Source: Salticus scenicus (lineage: Eukaryota > Arthropoda > Arachnida > Araneae > Salticidae). Taken from it: DNA of 64,000 nt. The notes beneath the pieces are model-generated. The model saw nothing but the letters and a program-made list of their open reading frames with translations. It searched no databases and had not been told where the DNA came from. A program made the position numbers and the translations under genes. The stretch is from NCBI GenBank assembly GCA_963930645.1, contig OZ005648.1, positions 246,551,436 through 246,615,435 on the forward strand, in the 5' to 3' direction. Within the stretch, counting starts at the first letter, position 1, and each line of letters opens with the position of its first letter. This document shows positions 21,740 to 32,889 of this stretch, in pieces.

Positions 21740-21968
21740 GTATATGATTTTGTATTATTGCTTTTTATATTATTCAAACCAAAAGTTATTTTTATTATTA
21801 TTGTTTACTTATGAGAAACTTAATTTGCATTCATTATGAATAAAAATTTAATTATTAACTAGAAAATCAGTTTACTTATAAGAAACTTAGTTTTTCATCA
21901 AGTAGTGTTGTTTACTTAATTTCCAACAACGTATATTTTGTGATCCATATAGTAATTATCGCTTATTC
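21740..21968. other. Spacer between the two arms
   Basis: 229 bp of unique AT-rich sequence not present in inverted form. Short direct repeats 'gtttacttat.agaaactta' occur at about 21804 and 21871. No ORF of note. Confidence 0.6.
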
Positions 21969-22598
21969 AGTAAAATATTAGTGTTCAAGTAGATTCATGT
22001 TCAGACATGTTTATGATGAGTCATCGTTTGATGTGTCATCGTTTGATGAGTCATTAAACAGATTATACTTATTAAATTTATTTATGTTGTATAAAAGATA
22101 TGTTTATTAAATCTTTAACTAGGATAGCATATGATAAACATGAAAGATTTACATAAAATTTACATAATTTTAATTAGAAAACATAATTAAGAGATATTTG
22201 AAAGATTTACATATAATTTGCATAATTGTAATTAAGAAACTTAATTAAGAGATAGGTGAGGGAAAACCTATGACTTCTCCATTCTGCTTAAGTGTGGGGT
22301 AAAACCCATTCATCAAAACCATCTAATCAACACGGGAGATTTATAGACCTTGTCATATTGTTTGAATTCAGTTGGATTTTGACTCTCATCCTGGTAGCAT
22401 CTACTTAGCTGTGCGGCTTAGTTTCATCGGGCAGTATGCATAGTTTCTCCGGTATATGTCGATCTTTTTTCCGCGTGTTATATTTCAATTTACCGTATAA
22501 GACAATGGAATCGTTTCGAGTAATGTCCCGTAGACTTTGAATATTTTTCACTGCGTACTGGACATTTCCGCGAGTTGTGGTAGCAGATAAGCAATCGG

Positions 22599-22671
22599 TG
22601 ACGTCATTGATGAGAGGATGACGTCATGATCACGTGACTGAGCGTAGCCAATCACATCATTCGTGACGTCA
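22599..22671 (+). promoter_or_regulatory. CRE, E-box and CCAAT cluster, right arm
   Basis: TGACGTCA at 22599-22606, 22619-22626 and 22664-22671, CACGTG at 22631-22636 and GCCAAT at about 22647-22652. Three perfect CREs within 73 bp in AT-rich DNA are unlikely by chance and look like an RNA polymerase II promoter. The start exon and splice donor follow directly. Confidence 0.6.
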
Positions 22672-22702
22672 CTAACCTCGTGACCTGGCGTCTCTGATAA
22701 GA

Positions 22703-22759
22703 ATGTCTCGTATCATTCATTTTCTTCAAGTCTGCCAAGGGTGTAGGATGTGTTTTAAG
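22703..22759 (+). CDS. Candidate start exon, right arm copy (19 codons, strong splice donor)
   Basis: ATG at 22703 opens 19 codons, MSRIIHFLQVCQGCRMCFK, ending AAG|GTAAGT, a full consensus 5' splice site. It lies 31 bp downstream of the last CRE. The exon is preserved in both arms, transcribed outward from the centre in each. The translation is too short to assign a family. It may equally be the first exon of a non-coding RNA. No convincing second exon was found; the next kilobase is AT-rich. Confidence 0.35.
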
Positions 22760-23924
22760 GTAAGTCCCAACTTTTTCTGAAATAATGGTAATTCAGTATA
22801 TAGTTAAGTGAGACATGTTATTACACGTATGCGGAATAATTTGATGGAATAGCACACTCGGTGAGTCATGCTGAGTGTATTATTTTATAACATTAATATT
22901 GTTTCATTTTAAAAATTTTATTTAAACAAGATAAAAATATGTGTGTCTGAAATCTTTAGGGTGTTTTAAAAACTAAACTGAATAAGATTTTATTATTTAT
23001 ATATGCTTCCGACAAAACCAAATGTACAATTGTTTCTATATATTTAAAGTTTTAGATGCAATGTAAATTAATATCGTACAAAACTTTGATTATTGTATTT
23101 TAATAAAAACTTTCTAACTAAAAATTTATATATACATACTATAAAAAAAAAAAAAAAATCTTAAACTTAATTATACATTATTTTTTTTAAGTACTCTGTA
23201 AAACTAATTATATAACTTTTTTACTTAACTGAAAAACATGAATATTTATACTTTATTAATTTGCTTATAATACATAGGTGTTTCCTAAACTTTACTTTCT
23301 TATAATTTTGATTAGAGATTTTAATTAAAGCATGAGTCATACTTCACTTTACAATAGAAACGAAAGGTTTATGATTATGTACAAAAGATAAAAAATTACT
23401 TTAAGATTGATTGGTTAGAGTTTAAATGTTAAGTGTGAAATTTATTTTATGAGTTTATAATTATAATGTGTATCACTTTTATTGCTTATATAAAATTTTA
23501 CCGAGTGATGTAAAACTTCCCTAATATGCTAAATTTATTTAATTGTAAAAGCTTATAAATTTTATTAGCTGTTTCAAAACTTTTTAAAAAATAGTCATTT
23601 TAAAAATTAATATGTGTTCAATTCTTAATTAATGTAAAAATAAATTCATCTTGAATGTTAAACGGGAAACTTATTTAATGCATTGTGATAATATAAAATT
23701 TATTGATTGTTTCAAAGTGTATATGCGACTTGCATTTTTAGTGAAAGTCGAATTATTTATAAGTTGGGATTTCAATAAGTGTAAATCCTCTATCATCTTG
23801 TTTCATACTGTGAAAATAAAAGTTTAAGTCTATCTGATGAAGGGAGAGTATCATTCGAAACGGTTGTTGCAATCTTGATGAAGGGTTTTCGAAACACATA
23901 ACGTTTTATCCTATAATTATAACC
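22760..23924. other. Right arm, AT-rich stretch (possible intron)
   Basis: Mirror of 19761-20933. It starts with the splice donor and holds no recognised exon. GGTGAGTCATGCTGAG at 22860 is a bZIP/Maf-like word. Confidence 0.45.
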
Positions 23925-26105
23925 TACAAACCCTTTGTTTTAATCGACCCTTATTATAGTTTTGTTTTAAATGAATTACCTGACACTCATCCACTAACCT
24001 TAATGTATGTTAAAAATAAAGTGTTTAATATAGCTAACGCATGAAAACCCTATTAAGCATTTTCTTATAAAGTTCATAAACATGTTGTTACAAGTATTTT
24101 AGAAGATCAAACGATTCTATGTTTAATGCTAGGTTTGAATTCAACTTAACAATCAACCCGTTTGTAGTTTTCCTTGGTTTTCACTAAAACTCGCTTAACT
24201 ATAAGTTACAAAGACTCGCACACAGAGCAATCCACTTATAGAACCAACAGTTAAATATTTAATGGTATAAGTTTAGACTTGTAATCAATAAGTTTCAATA
24301 CAACTGCATGAGTCATTAAACTTGTGATTAGTGAACGATTCTATGGTAAAAGGGGGAAGTGTTGGGTTCGAATCCATTTCATCAACCTAGTCGATTGGAG
24401 TATTTCTTGGTTTTCTCTAAAACCTGCTTAAATATGCAATAGGATTTCTTAGAAAGACTCTCGTGCATTTCGATTATAGGATTCTCGTTTATTTAATCGA
24501 TCTTAAACCTTATGAATATCCATATGTGAATATTTATTGTACAGTAAAACTTTTAAATATAGTATTGTTTTATATAAGGTGTGAACCTGATGAGTTATCG
24601 ATTATGAAATAAATTTATCATTACTATAATACTCACATTAAAAGATTCTCGCTTATACCATTTAGCGGTTATGCAAATTATTCAAACTCGTCACCGATGA
24701 GTCATCCTTCACGAACTTTCTCGTAAGATCCACGAGGGGTGACTCAGCTTTTCCGGGAATTCCCCCTTATCTCTAGTAGATAAGGTGTTACAACTCAACG
24801 TTTCCCTTCATTCTTAGTTTCGCCGTCGTGTGAGTAGGTTGTTTTACGGTGTGTTATGTTTACCGTGCACTGCTTTGAAGTTTTAGCCGAAAATCTCGCC
24901 TGTTTTTCCGCGTATTGTATTTCAGTTTTTCCGTACCTGGATTCTTTAAGTATAATAGAATATTCCAACTCATCAACCTACCGTTGGGATTTTTTCTTGG
25001 TTTTCTCTAAAACTGCAAACCCTTTGTTTCAATCGACCGTTATTATATTTTTGTTTTAAATGAATTACCTGTCACTCATCCACTAACCTTAATGTATGTT
25101 AAAAATTAAGTGTTTAATATAGCTAACGCATGCAAACCATATTAAGCATTTTCTTATAAAGTCCATAAACATGTTGTTACAAGGATTTTAGAAGAACAAA
25201 CGATTCTATGTTTAATGTTAGGTTCGAATTCCACTTAACAATCTACCCGTTTGTAGTTTTTCTTGGTTTTCACTAAAACTCGCTTAACTATAAGTTACAA
25301 AGACTCACACACAGAGCAATCCACTTATAGAACCAACAGTTAAATATTTAATGGTATAAGTTTAGACTTGTAATCAATAAGTTTCAATACAACTGCATGA
25401 CTCATTAACCTTGTGATTAGTGAACGATTCTATGGTAAAAGGGGAAGTGTTGGATTCGAATCCATTTCATCAACCTAGTCGACTGGAGTATTTCTTGGTT
25501 TTCTCTAAAACCTGCTTAAATACAGATTAGGATTCCTTAGAAAGACTCACAGGTATTTCGCTTATAGGATCCTCGCATAGTCTTAAACCTTAGGAATATT
25601 CATATGTGAATATTTATTGTACAGTAACACTTTTGAATATACCATTGTTTTATATAAGGTGTGAAGCTGATGAGTTATCGATTATAAAATAAATTTATCA
25701 TTACTATAATACTCACATTAAAAGATTCTCATTTATACCATTTAGCGGTTATGCATATTATTCAAACTCGTCACCGATGAGTCATCCTTCACGAAGTTTC
25801 TCGTAAGATGTTGTACATGAACGAACGAGGGGTGAGTCATGGGGAATTCCCCCTTATCTCTAGTAGATAAGGTGTTACAACTCAACGTTTCCCTTCATTC
25901 TTAGTTTGGCTGTCGTGGGAGTAGGTTGTTTCACGGTGTGTTATGTTTACCGTCCACTGCTTTGAAGTTTTAACCGAAAATCCCGCCTGTTTTTCCGCGT
26001 ATTGTATTTCGGTTTTTCCGTACCTGGAATCTTTAAGTATAATAGAATATTCCAACTCATCAACCTGCGCGTTGGGATTTTTTCTTGGTTTTTTCTAAAA
26101 CTGAC
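23925..26105. repeat. Two tandem units of about 1.09 kb, right arm
   Basis: Inverted counterpart of 17588-19760. In this orientation the sub-motifs read GGTTCGAATCC (24365), GGTTCGAATTCC (25223) or GGATTCGAATCC (25451), followed by 'tttcatcaacc' or similar and then TTTCTTGGTTTTCTCTAAAAC. The first equals a tRNA B-box, but no tRNA fold is visible around it. Confidence 0.7.
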
Positions 26106-28593
26106 TTAACTATAAGGCGTATATTAAAATAATATATAGTTTATAACTAGATAAAATAATTGCTAAAAACAATAAGATTTTTAATTTTATCCTATTAAGT
26201 AATTTAAAAACCTCTTTTTAGTTTTTTCTTATAAAGTTAAAGTGATTTCAAAACGATTCATTAAAAAATTACACTTATATTTTAGGAAAACTTTATTTAA
26301 TCGATTAAATGCAAAGTTTAACACTTAATGAATTATTTAAAATTTTATATATACAGGAATAATATAAAAATGTACATTTATATGCTAGTAACAAATAATT
26401 CTCTCATTAGAAGTTTCATTAACTAAAAACAATAAATTCGAACACAACTGCATGACTCACTGACCTCACGGTAAGTTATTTTCACTTAGACATTCTAAGC
26501 AAATCTTATTGTAAAGGACAATTTCTTTCTGTGAAAGTGTTATCCCAATTCTCTCACAAGGATTATTGTTTAGTATTTTAAATCATATATCCAACTTATA
26601 AAATTTAGCGGTTATGCAAATGATTAAGTTTTATTACTTCAATCCGTATAAATAAGTTGAAAATTTTACCCTGCGATGTAATGTATATATTAAAATAATA
26701 TATAGTTATTATACAAAAATCTCGCTTGCTATATGATTATTTATAGATAGTTTATTACTTAGTTTTATAACTAGAAAAAATAATAAGATTTCTGTTTTTA
26801 ATTTTATCCTATTAAGTGATTTTAAAACCTTTCATTAAAAATTATAGTTACATTTTATTGAATGAAAAAGGATGTCTTATCGTAAAATAATTCTGTTTTG
26901 ATCTCATTATTTTCTTAGCATAATTAAAAAAAGTAAAATTAAATAAAAAAATTAAAAAAATTTCAATATTTTAATAGGTTAATTGCAGAGTTCAACTCTT
27001 ATTGCATTATTTAAATGTAGTTTACAACTGATATTAAATAAATGATCTCTATAAACTATTTTATATTACTCTGAAAACACAGAACTCTAACAACATTCTA
27101 CTAAGATAAGCATGAATCAACATTCTTATCTGTATGAGTCAACGTGTGGCGATAAACAGTTTCTCGCATTTGTGTGTGAATGAAGGTTGCATTTCGCCAA
27201 GGGAAATTTCATCAATTTTAAGTAAGTTTCATAATTTATTATTACTATTTGATAATTTAATAAACTTAATATGTATATTCTAATAAAATTATTTGTTTAT
27301 ATCATAAAAAATTTGTTTATAATAGAAATTTTATTAAAACTTTACGAAAGTTATATAAGAAATTTTTATTGTTTTATTGAAGAGAGAGAAATTAATTTAA
27401 AAAATATTTTTTATTGGTATTTACTTATAAGGAATTTTTTATTGTTATACTATAAACTATTTTTATTGTTACACTATAAATTTTTTTGTTTATATAAAAC
27501 AAAATTTTGCATAAATAAAACTACTTTCACACATGGAAAATTATTGCTTAAATGAAACCTAGAAAAGTTTCCATTTAACTTGTGTATGTTTAGAAATTAT
27601 TTGAGTAAAACTAATTTTTGCAATATATAAAACTCCTTTCACAAACGAAATTTTTATTTTTTAGCTATAACTTACTTTTATATGTATTTATTTATTTCAA
27701 TACCGTTTAAGGTGATAATCGATAGGTGATAATCGTTTAAACTCATTGTATGATATGCTTTGTGAAAAAATTATTGCATTTTCCAAATTATTCGCTGTAT
27801 TGTTTTAATGATTTTAACTTAATCTTTATATGAGATAGTGTGGATTACTAATAGGCATGGCTCGCCAGCGTATATAACATATGATTCATCAGCTATAGGG
27901 GTTTTCCGTTGCAGGTGATAACTGACTCATAGAATATTCCACATTATCTGTTTTTTAAGGAAACTGCTTATTTTCATTTAAAATGATGCATTGAATTTTT
28001 ATGCAATTTATTTAGAAATGTTTAATATAAAATAACTTTTAGTAACTGATAGTTTTTAAATATAACTAATCCTTTTTATTATTATAGTTTATATCAATTA
28101 TTTTATAAAAAGAACTTATTTTTATTAGTTCAAGTTTAAAAGTACTTACCTGTTTCATTTAAATCAACTAAGATAGTTTAAATTATATTACAGCGTTAAA
28201 CTCGAATAAATGTTACACTTATTTAGTGAGAATATAAAGTTTAATTTAAATAACATATTCATGTACTTATAGCTTTTTTGCTTATAAAACTTATGTAAAG
28301 TTTTCGTGTTAGGATAAATTTATTTAATAGTAACAGCATAAAGTTTAGTTAATTATAATGTATATAAAATTTAATTGTTGATTTTAAACATTGTATGTAT
28401 TTTTAAATTAATATTATTATAGGATAGTCATTTTTATTTTTATTTATTTTATTTTTTATTTATTTATTTTATAACTTTACTGTATATCTTTGTATGCATT
28501 TTTTTAATTAATATTATTATATGAAAGTCATTTTTTTTAATTTATATTATTATATGAAAGTCATTTTTATAATTTATATTATTATATAATAGT

Positions 28594-28636
<43 letters not shown>

Positions 28637-29659
28637 TAATATTATCATATGACAGTATTTTTTTAAAATTTATAACTTTACTATATATCTTTGTATGCAT
28701 TTTTTTAATTAATATTATTATATGATAGTAATTTTTTTTAAATTTATATGATAGTCATTTTTTAAAGTGCATGTGTTCGATTTTTAACGATTGTAAGTTA
28801 GAGTTTAAATAAGTGTGAAACTTATTTAGTGAGAATATAAAGTTTAATTTATATAATTTTTATTATATTTAGTTTAATTTAAATATTTTTTATTGTATTC
28901 AGTTTAATTTATAACATATAAATTATTTATACTCTTCCAATGGTAACACCCAAATTTTAATATCAAAGTCTATACCATTCACATTCAATGTTTTTAATTA
29001 TATAATACTCACGAACCCTTTGTTTTATTTTGTCAACTTCCATGAAATACATAGGCAAATTTCTATTTATTCTGTAATAAATTTATAATCTCCGAATGGT
29101 AATGCGCAGATATTAAGATCAAAGTCTATACCATTCGTTAAATTCATCTACCTTTGTTTCAGCGTTCAATTTTAACGATTGTATTAATAGTATTTATAAG
29201 TTAGAGTTTAAAGAAATTTTAAAAGTGAAACTTATTTAGTGTTAACATAAAGTCATGATGTGTATAAAGTTTAGTTTAAACAACTTTATTGCTTATAATG
29301 TCGTTTTTGTTTTAAAATAACTAATTATACGTATAATTACATGATATTCATTATTAAAAAATATGTGTTTTAAATTATTTATTATTGTTTTGTTTTTAAA
29401 TCTGTGTGTGTTAATCCACTGATGACACTTATCCTCAAAATACGATAATTTCTATTTAATTCTGTAAAAATTTCGTAATATAAATTTGTAATGATGTCAC
29501 TAAAAGTATGAACTCCTATTTAAATTCCTTATTTATTATCTTAACACAATATATTTTTAATCTCTAAAAATGCTAAGTTTCTAAAATACTCATAAATTGT
29601 TACTGATGTTAATTAACTTCAGTCATTCAGTCGAAAATGTTAAGTCCCACCGGAAATTA
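26106..29659. other. Right arm, AT-rich outer segment
   Basis: Mirror of the left arm outside the tandem units. Contains the empty Copia target (ttatgcaaatgattaag, 26612-26628), the 94-codon low-complexity ORF (27271-27555) and a T run at 28592-28634. No gene recognised. Confidence 0.55.
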
Positions 29660-30210
29660 TTTATACTCTTCCAATGGCAACATCTAAATTTTAATGTCTA
29701 TACCCTGTTTTTAATTATATAGTACTCACCAACCCTTTGTTTTATTTTGTCAAATTCACTGAAATACATAGGAAAATTTCTATTTAATTCTGTAATCAAT
29801 TTATAATCCCCGAATGACAACTCTTCAAAAGTTTCTATTCTTCCGGTGGCAACACCTAAATATTAAAGTCTATACCCTGTTTTTAACTATATAATACTCA
29901 TCTATCTTTGTTTCAGTCAATCAACTTCCCTGTCCATTGCGAAAAATGCTAAGTCTCCGAAATTTATGAAAATAAATCTAACTTCGAAAAAATTTTGAAG
30001 TCCCCAAAATTGTGAAAAAAAAATACTAAGTCCGAAATTTAGGAAAATAAATCTAACTCCTCAAAATTCCCTATAGATGGCACCACCAAACCTCATCCAA
30101 GATGATAGCCAAAGTTTCTATTCTTCCGGTGGCAACGCTCTAAAAGTTTATATTCTTCCGGTGGCAACGCACAGTTTCTATTCTTCCGGTGGCAACACCC
30201 CCTTCGTCCA
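29660..30210. repeat. Iteron-like subterminal repeats, right arm
   Basis: Inverted copies of the left set: ATTCTTCCGGTGGCAAC at about 29839, 30121, 30150 and 30181, plus the weaker CTCTTCCAATGGCAAC near 29666. Same spacing as the left arm. Confidence 0.75.
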
Positions 30211-30222
30211 AGATGATGACTA

Positions 30223-30356
30223 AGTAGTGTAAAAAGGGGGCGTTGAGCAACACGGTGGAGGGACGGTGGGTCTAGGGTGGTGGCGCGCCTCCACCCTGAC
30301 CCTCATCGTCCCTCCGTCCCTCCACCGTGTTGCTCAACCCCCCTTTTTACACTACT
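30223..30356. repeat. Right terminal hairpin of the giant element (134 bp)
   Basis: Reverse complement of 8667-8800, itself a palindrome from AGTAGTGTAAAAAGGGGG to CCCCTTTTTACACTACT centred on GGCGCGCC. Followed by the TSD tatagt. Confidence 0.9.
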
Positions 30357-30408
30357 TATAGTGATTCATTTAAAAATAGTGACCAGCGAAGCGGGCAAAG
30401 CCTGCTAG

Positions 30409-32331
30409 TCTATATATATAAAAATGAATTGCTGTTCGTTAGTCTCACTAAAACTCGAGAACGGCTGAACGGATTTCGATCATTCTTTTTTTGTTTTTTT
30501 CCTTATAGGTCAGGGATGGTTTAGGAATTGTTTAGGAAAAAAAAATTCGAAAAAATTCGAATAGTTTTCTTATTATTAATTAAAATATGAAAATAATAAC
30601 CTCCTAATACCTTATAAATAGCCATTAAAATATTAGCTATAATTTAATTGTTGCCAAAAAAAATTTACGAGTTCATTTTCTTTCGACATAAAAATAAATA
30701 AACGTGATTAAATAAATAATTTAATTAAACGTAAGCTTTAAAAAATTGTAAAAAATTAAATTATGTATCTCACAAAAATTGACGTCACTATCGGTTTAAA
30801 GATTTCATACGCATTGATAAAGTGCTAATGTAGTTAGTTCTATGATTCAACAGAAAATTTAAAAACACAGTTTATAAAAAGTTTTTTTTCTTATAATCTA
30901 TATATATATATATAAATGAATGTTTGTCTGTATGTCCATTATAAAATTGTAAACGGCTTGACCGATTTCGATCATTCTTTTTTTGTTTTTTTCCTTATAG
31001 GTCAGGGATGGTTTAGGAAAGAAAAAAATTGAAAAAATTCGGCCCCCAAGGGGGGGGGGGGAGGGGGCAAAACGTGAATTCAAAATATCCTTCAAAGCTC
31101 AAACAAAGAAACAGATATCCGTAAAATTTTTGCTTTAAAATATAGCTAATATAAATGTCTAAAAACCAATTCCTGGAATTTTCGAAATTTGATCCCCAAG
31201 GGGGGGGGGGGGCAAAAACAATTAGAAATACAGTTAGGCCTTTCAAAATTGGTACAGATAGGTTTCAATAGCCTGCAAGTCGAATGGGGATATTTTCGAA
31301 AGTGTAAAGTTATTAGGAGGGGAGAGAAGGGGGGAGGGGAGAGGGGGGGGGGCAAAAAAATAAAAATAGAGTTAGATCGTTCAAATTTGGTATATAGAGG
31401 TTTTCGATACTTACAAATCGATTGCGGATATTTTCGAATTTGTAAAATTATTAGGAGGGGCGGGAAGGGGGGGGCTATGGGCAAAAACAAATAGAAATAC
31501 AGTTAGGGCATTCAAAATTGGTACAGATAGGTTTTAAAGGCCTGCAAGTCGAATGGGGATATTTTCGAAAGTGTAAAGTTATTAGGAAGGGTGAGAAGGG
31601 GGGGATGGGATGGGGGGGGGCAAAAAAATAAAAATAGAGTTAGATCGTTCAAAATTGGTATTTAGAGGTTTTCGATACTTACAAATCGATTCAGCATATT
31701 TTCGAATTTGTAAAATTATTAGGAGGGGCGGTAAGGGGGGCTATGGGCAAAAACAAATAGAAACGCAGTTAGGCCGTTCAAAATTGGTACAGATTGGTTT
31801 TAGATGCCTGCAAGTCGAATGGGGATATTTTCGAAAGTGTAACGTTATTAGGACGGACGGAAGGGGGGCGGAGGGGCAAACAAAATAAAATAGAGTTAGA
31901 TCATTCAAAATTGGTACGTAGAGGTTTTCGATACTTACAAATCGATTGCGGATATTTTCGAATTTTTAAAATTATTGGGAAGGGGGAAGAGTGGTGGGGC
32001 AAAAAAATAAAAATAGAGATAGATCGTTCAAAACTGGTGCATAGAGGTTTTTGATATTTACAAATCGATTGCGGATATTTTTGAATTTGTAAAATTATTA
32101 GGATAGACGGGAGGGGGGTCGAAGGGGGAAATAAGAGTTAGAGCATTTTGGGAATTTTTTCGGAAGGCAGTGAGAACCCGGTGCGACATTTTTCCTAATC
32201 AGATTTTGTTTCGCTTTTTTTTTTTTTTTTTTTTTTTTTCACGTGATAAAAATTAATGCAATTTTGAGAATTCAGTAATTATAGTGATTCATTTAAAAAT
32301 AGTGACCAGCGAAGCGGGCAAAGCCTGCTAG
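30409..32331 (+). mobile_element. Non-autonomous Helitron, copy B (1.92 kb, uninterrupted)
   Basis: Starts TCTATATATATAAAAATG directly after the CTAG end of copy A and ends CAGCGAAGCGGGCAAAGCCTGCTAG before T. The 3' end folds as a short GC hairpin (GCGGGC...GCCTGC) just before CTAG. No protein-coding gene. It supplies the empty sites for the hAT-like MITE and for the palindrome in copy A. Confidence 0.9.
31190..32125 (+). repeat. G-rich minisatellite of Helitron B
   Basis: Same two-subtype array as 7570-8520, about eight units of roughly 120 bp, with small length changes in the G runs. Confidence 0.8.
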
Positions 32332-32888
32332 TCTAATATAAAAATTCGCATGGATAACTTGACATCGGAATCGTGAATAGAAATTAAATTAATGTCTGTA
32401 TAACCTTTAGTTATTGCAATTTTTAAATTTGTCAACCCTTTGACGGGAAATCTTGCATTTTTTCTCTCATAACCTAACATACTCATACATGATTCAGTGA
32501 TAAAAGAACTTTCAGAGCCTGAATCGCATAAAATTTTTATCACATGTCTCTGACCCATTGAATCATAAATATAAGCGCTAGCTGTAGGAAGCAAAGCGAA
32601 AGATGTTTGTATAGAATGGTTATGAGTACTTGCTTGCAATTGAGATATGACAGATGGCTCTGTACGATTCTCAGAATTTTCAAAATTATTACCAGCAGAT
32701 GAAGCCGAAGCGGTATAAGTTTTCAAATTATTATCGCATGTACTAGAATGATGTTTTGCATTACAAAAATGACAGGTATAAGTGGAATTACATTGAGCGA
32801 GAGAGTGTTTATTAGATAAACAGTTGCTGCATAATGAGTTCTTTCTAACAAATTGTTTTCTATCCTTAACAGGAAGTTCTTTAAGCAT
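32332..32888 (-). pseudogene. BEL/Pao zinc knuckles and aspartic protease (DUF1758-like), truncated
   Basis: On the minus strand this stretch has zinc-binding motifs CSNCLSNKHSLAQC and CHFCNAKHHSSTC, a Ser/Thr-rich linker, then the protease motif LCDSGSESSFIT. It ends at the Helitron 3' border; the same frame resumes in register at 6093 on the other side and then meets stop codons. A frameshift near 32890 separates it from gag. Protease identity rests on DSG and the position after the knuckles. Confidence 0.85.
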
Positions 32889-32889
32889 T

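Larger units (their letters stand above)
8667..30356. mobile_element. Giant inverted-repeat (foldback) element with Polinton-like ends
   Basis: Left arm 8667-21739 and right arm 21969-30356 are inverted copies of each other around a 229 bp spacer. Without the Copia insertion the arms are about 8.35 and 8.39 kb and the whole element about 17.0 kb. The termini read AGTAGTGTAAAAAGG...CCTTTTTACACTACT with TSD tatagt (8661-8666, 30357-30362); Helitron copy B carries the undisturbed site with a single tatagt near 32280. A 6 bp TSD, AG start and 15-20 kb size are features of Polinton/Maverick elements, but I see no integrase, DNA polymerase B, ATPase or capsid gene. The arms differ by small indels, the centre repeat number and the Copia insertion, which argues against an assembly mirror. 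Which enzyme moved it is unknown. Confidence 0.88.
21969..30356. repeat. Right arm of the giant inverted repeat (uninterrupted)
   Basis: Inverted copy of 8667-21739 without the Copia element. Visible differences are an extra segment of about 52 bp near 29905-29945 (catctatctttgtttcagtc...), a longer T run at 28592-28634, and three instead of four central repeats. Blocks checked by eye (terminal hairpin, iterons, CRE block) are otherwise nearly identical. Confidence 0.9.
6094..30408 (+). mobile_element. Non-autonomous Helitron, copy A, split by two insertions
   Basis: It begins TCTATATATATAAAAATG after an A and ends GCGAAGCGGGCAAAGCCTGCTAG before a T, the Helitron signature (5' TC, 3' hairpin plus CTRR, insertion between A and T). 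Removing the hAT-like MITE (6301-7009) and the giant palindrome (8667-30356) with one copy of each TSD leaves about 1.90 kb, matching copy B at 30409-32331 (1.92 kb). No Rep/helicase gene is present. The BEL frame reads in register across the outer Helitron borders (6093 and 32332), so the insertion was precise. Confidence 0.88.

Noticed and set aside
21740..21968. Replication origin in the central spacer
   Set aside because: AT-rich with short direct repeats, but nothing distinguishes it from the AT-rich background.
24365..24375. tRNA gene suggested by GGTTCGAATCC
   Set aside because: No A-box or cloverleaf could be drawn from the 70 bases upstream, and the word recurs in degenerate form within a tandem unit.
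24856..25059. 67-codon ORF present in both arms as a real gene
   Set aside because: It lies within the 1.09 kb tandem repeat, is not kept open in the sister unit and has no recognisable motif.
27271..27555. 94-codon ORF present in both arms as a real gene
   Set aside because: It is made of Ile/Leu/Phe/Tyr/Lys codons from AT-rich DNA, and its presence in both arms follows from the inverted repeat.
8667..30356. The giant inverted repeat as an assembly artefact (mirrored read)
   Set aside because: Both outer flanks are different Helitron sequence joined by a 6 bp TSD, Copia is in one arm only, and the arms differ by several indels. A read artefact would give none of these.
8667..30356. Integrated DNA virus genome
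   Set aside because: No capsid, polymerase, ATPase or other viral core gene is visible in six frames; only the terminal structure is virus-like.
30898..32054. ORFs of 65-114 codons with Gly/Lys or Pro runs
   Set aside because: Frames of the G-rich minisatellite in Helitron B.
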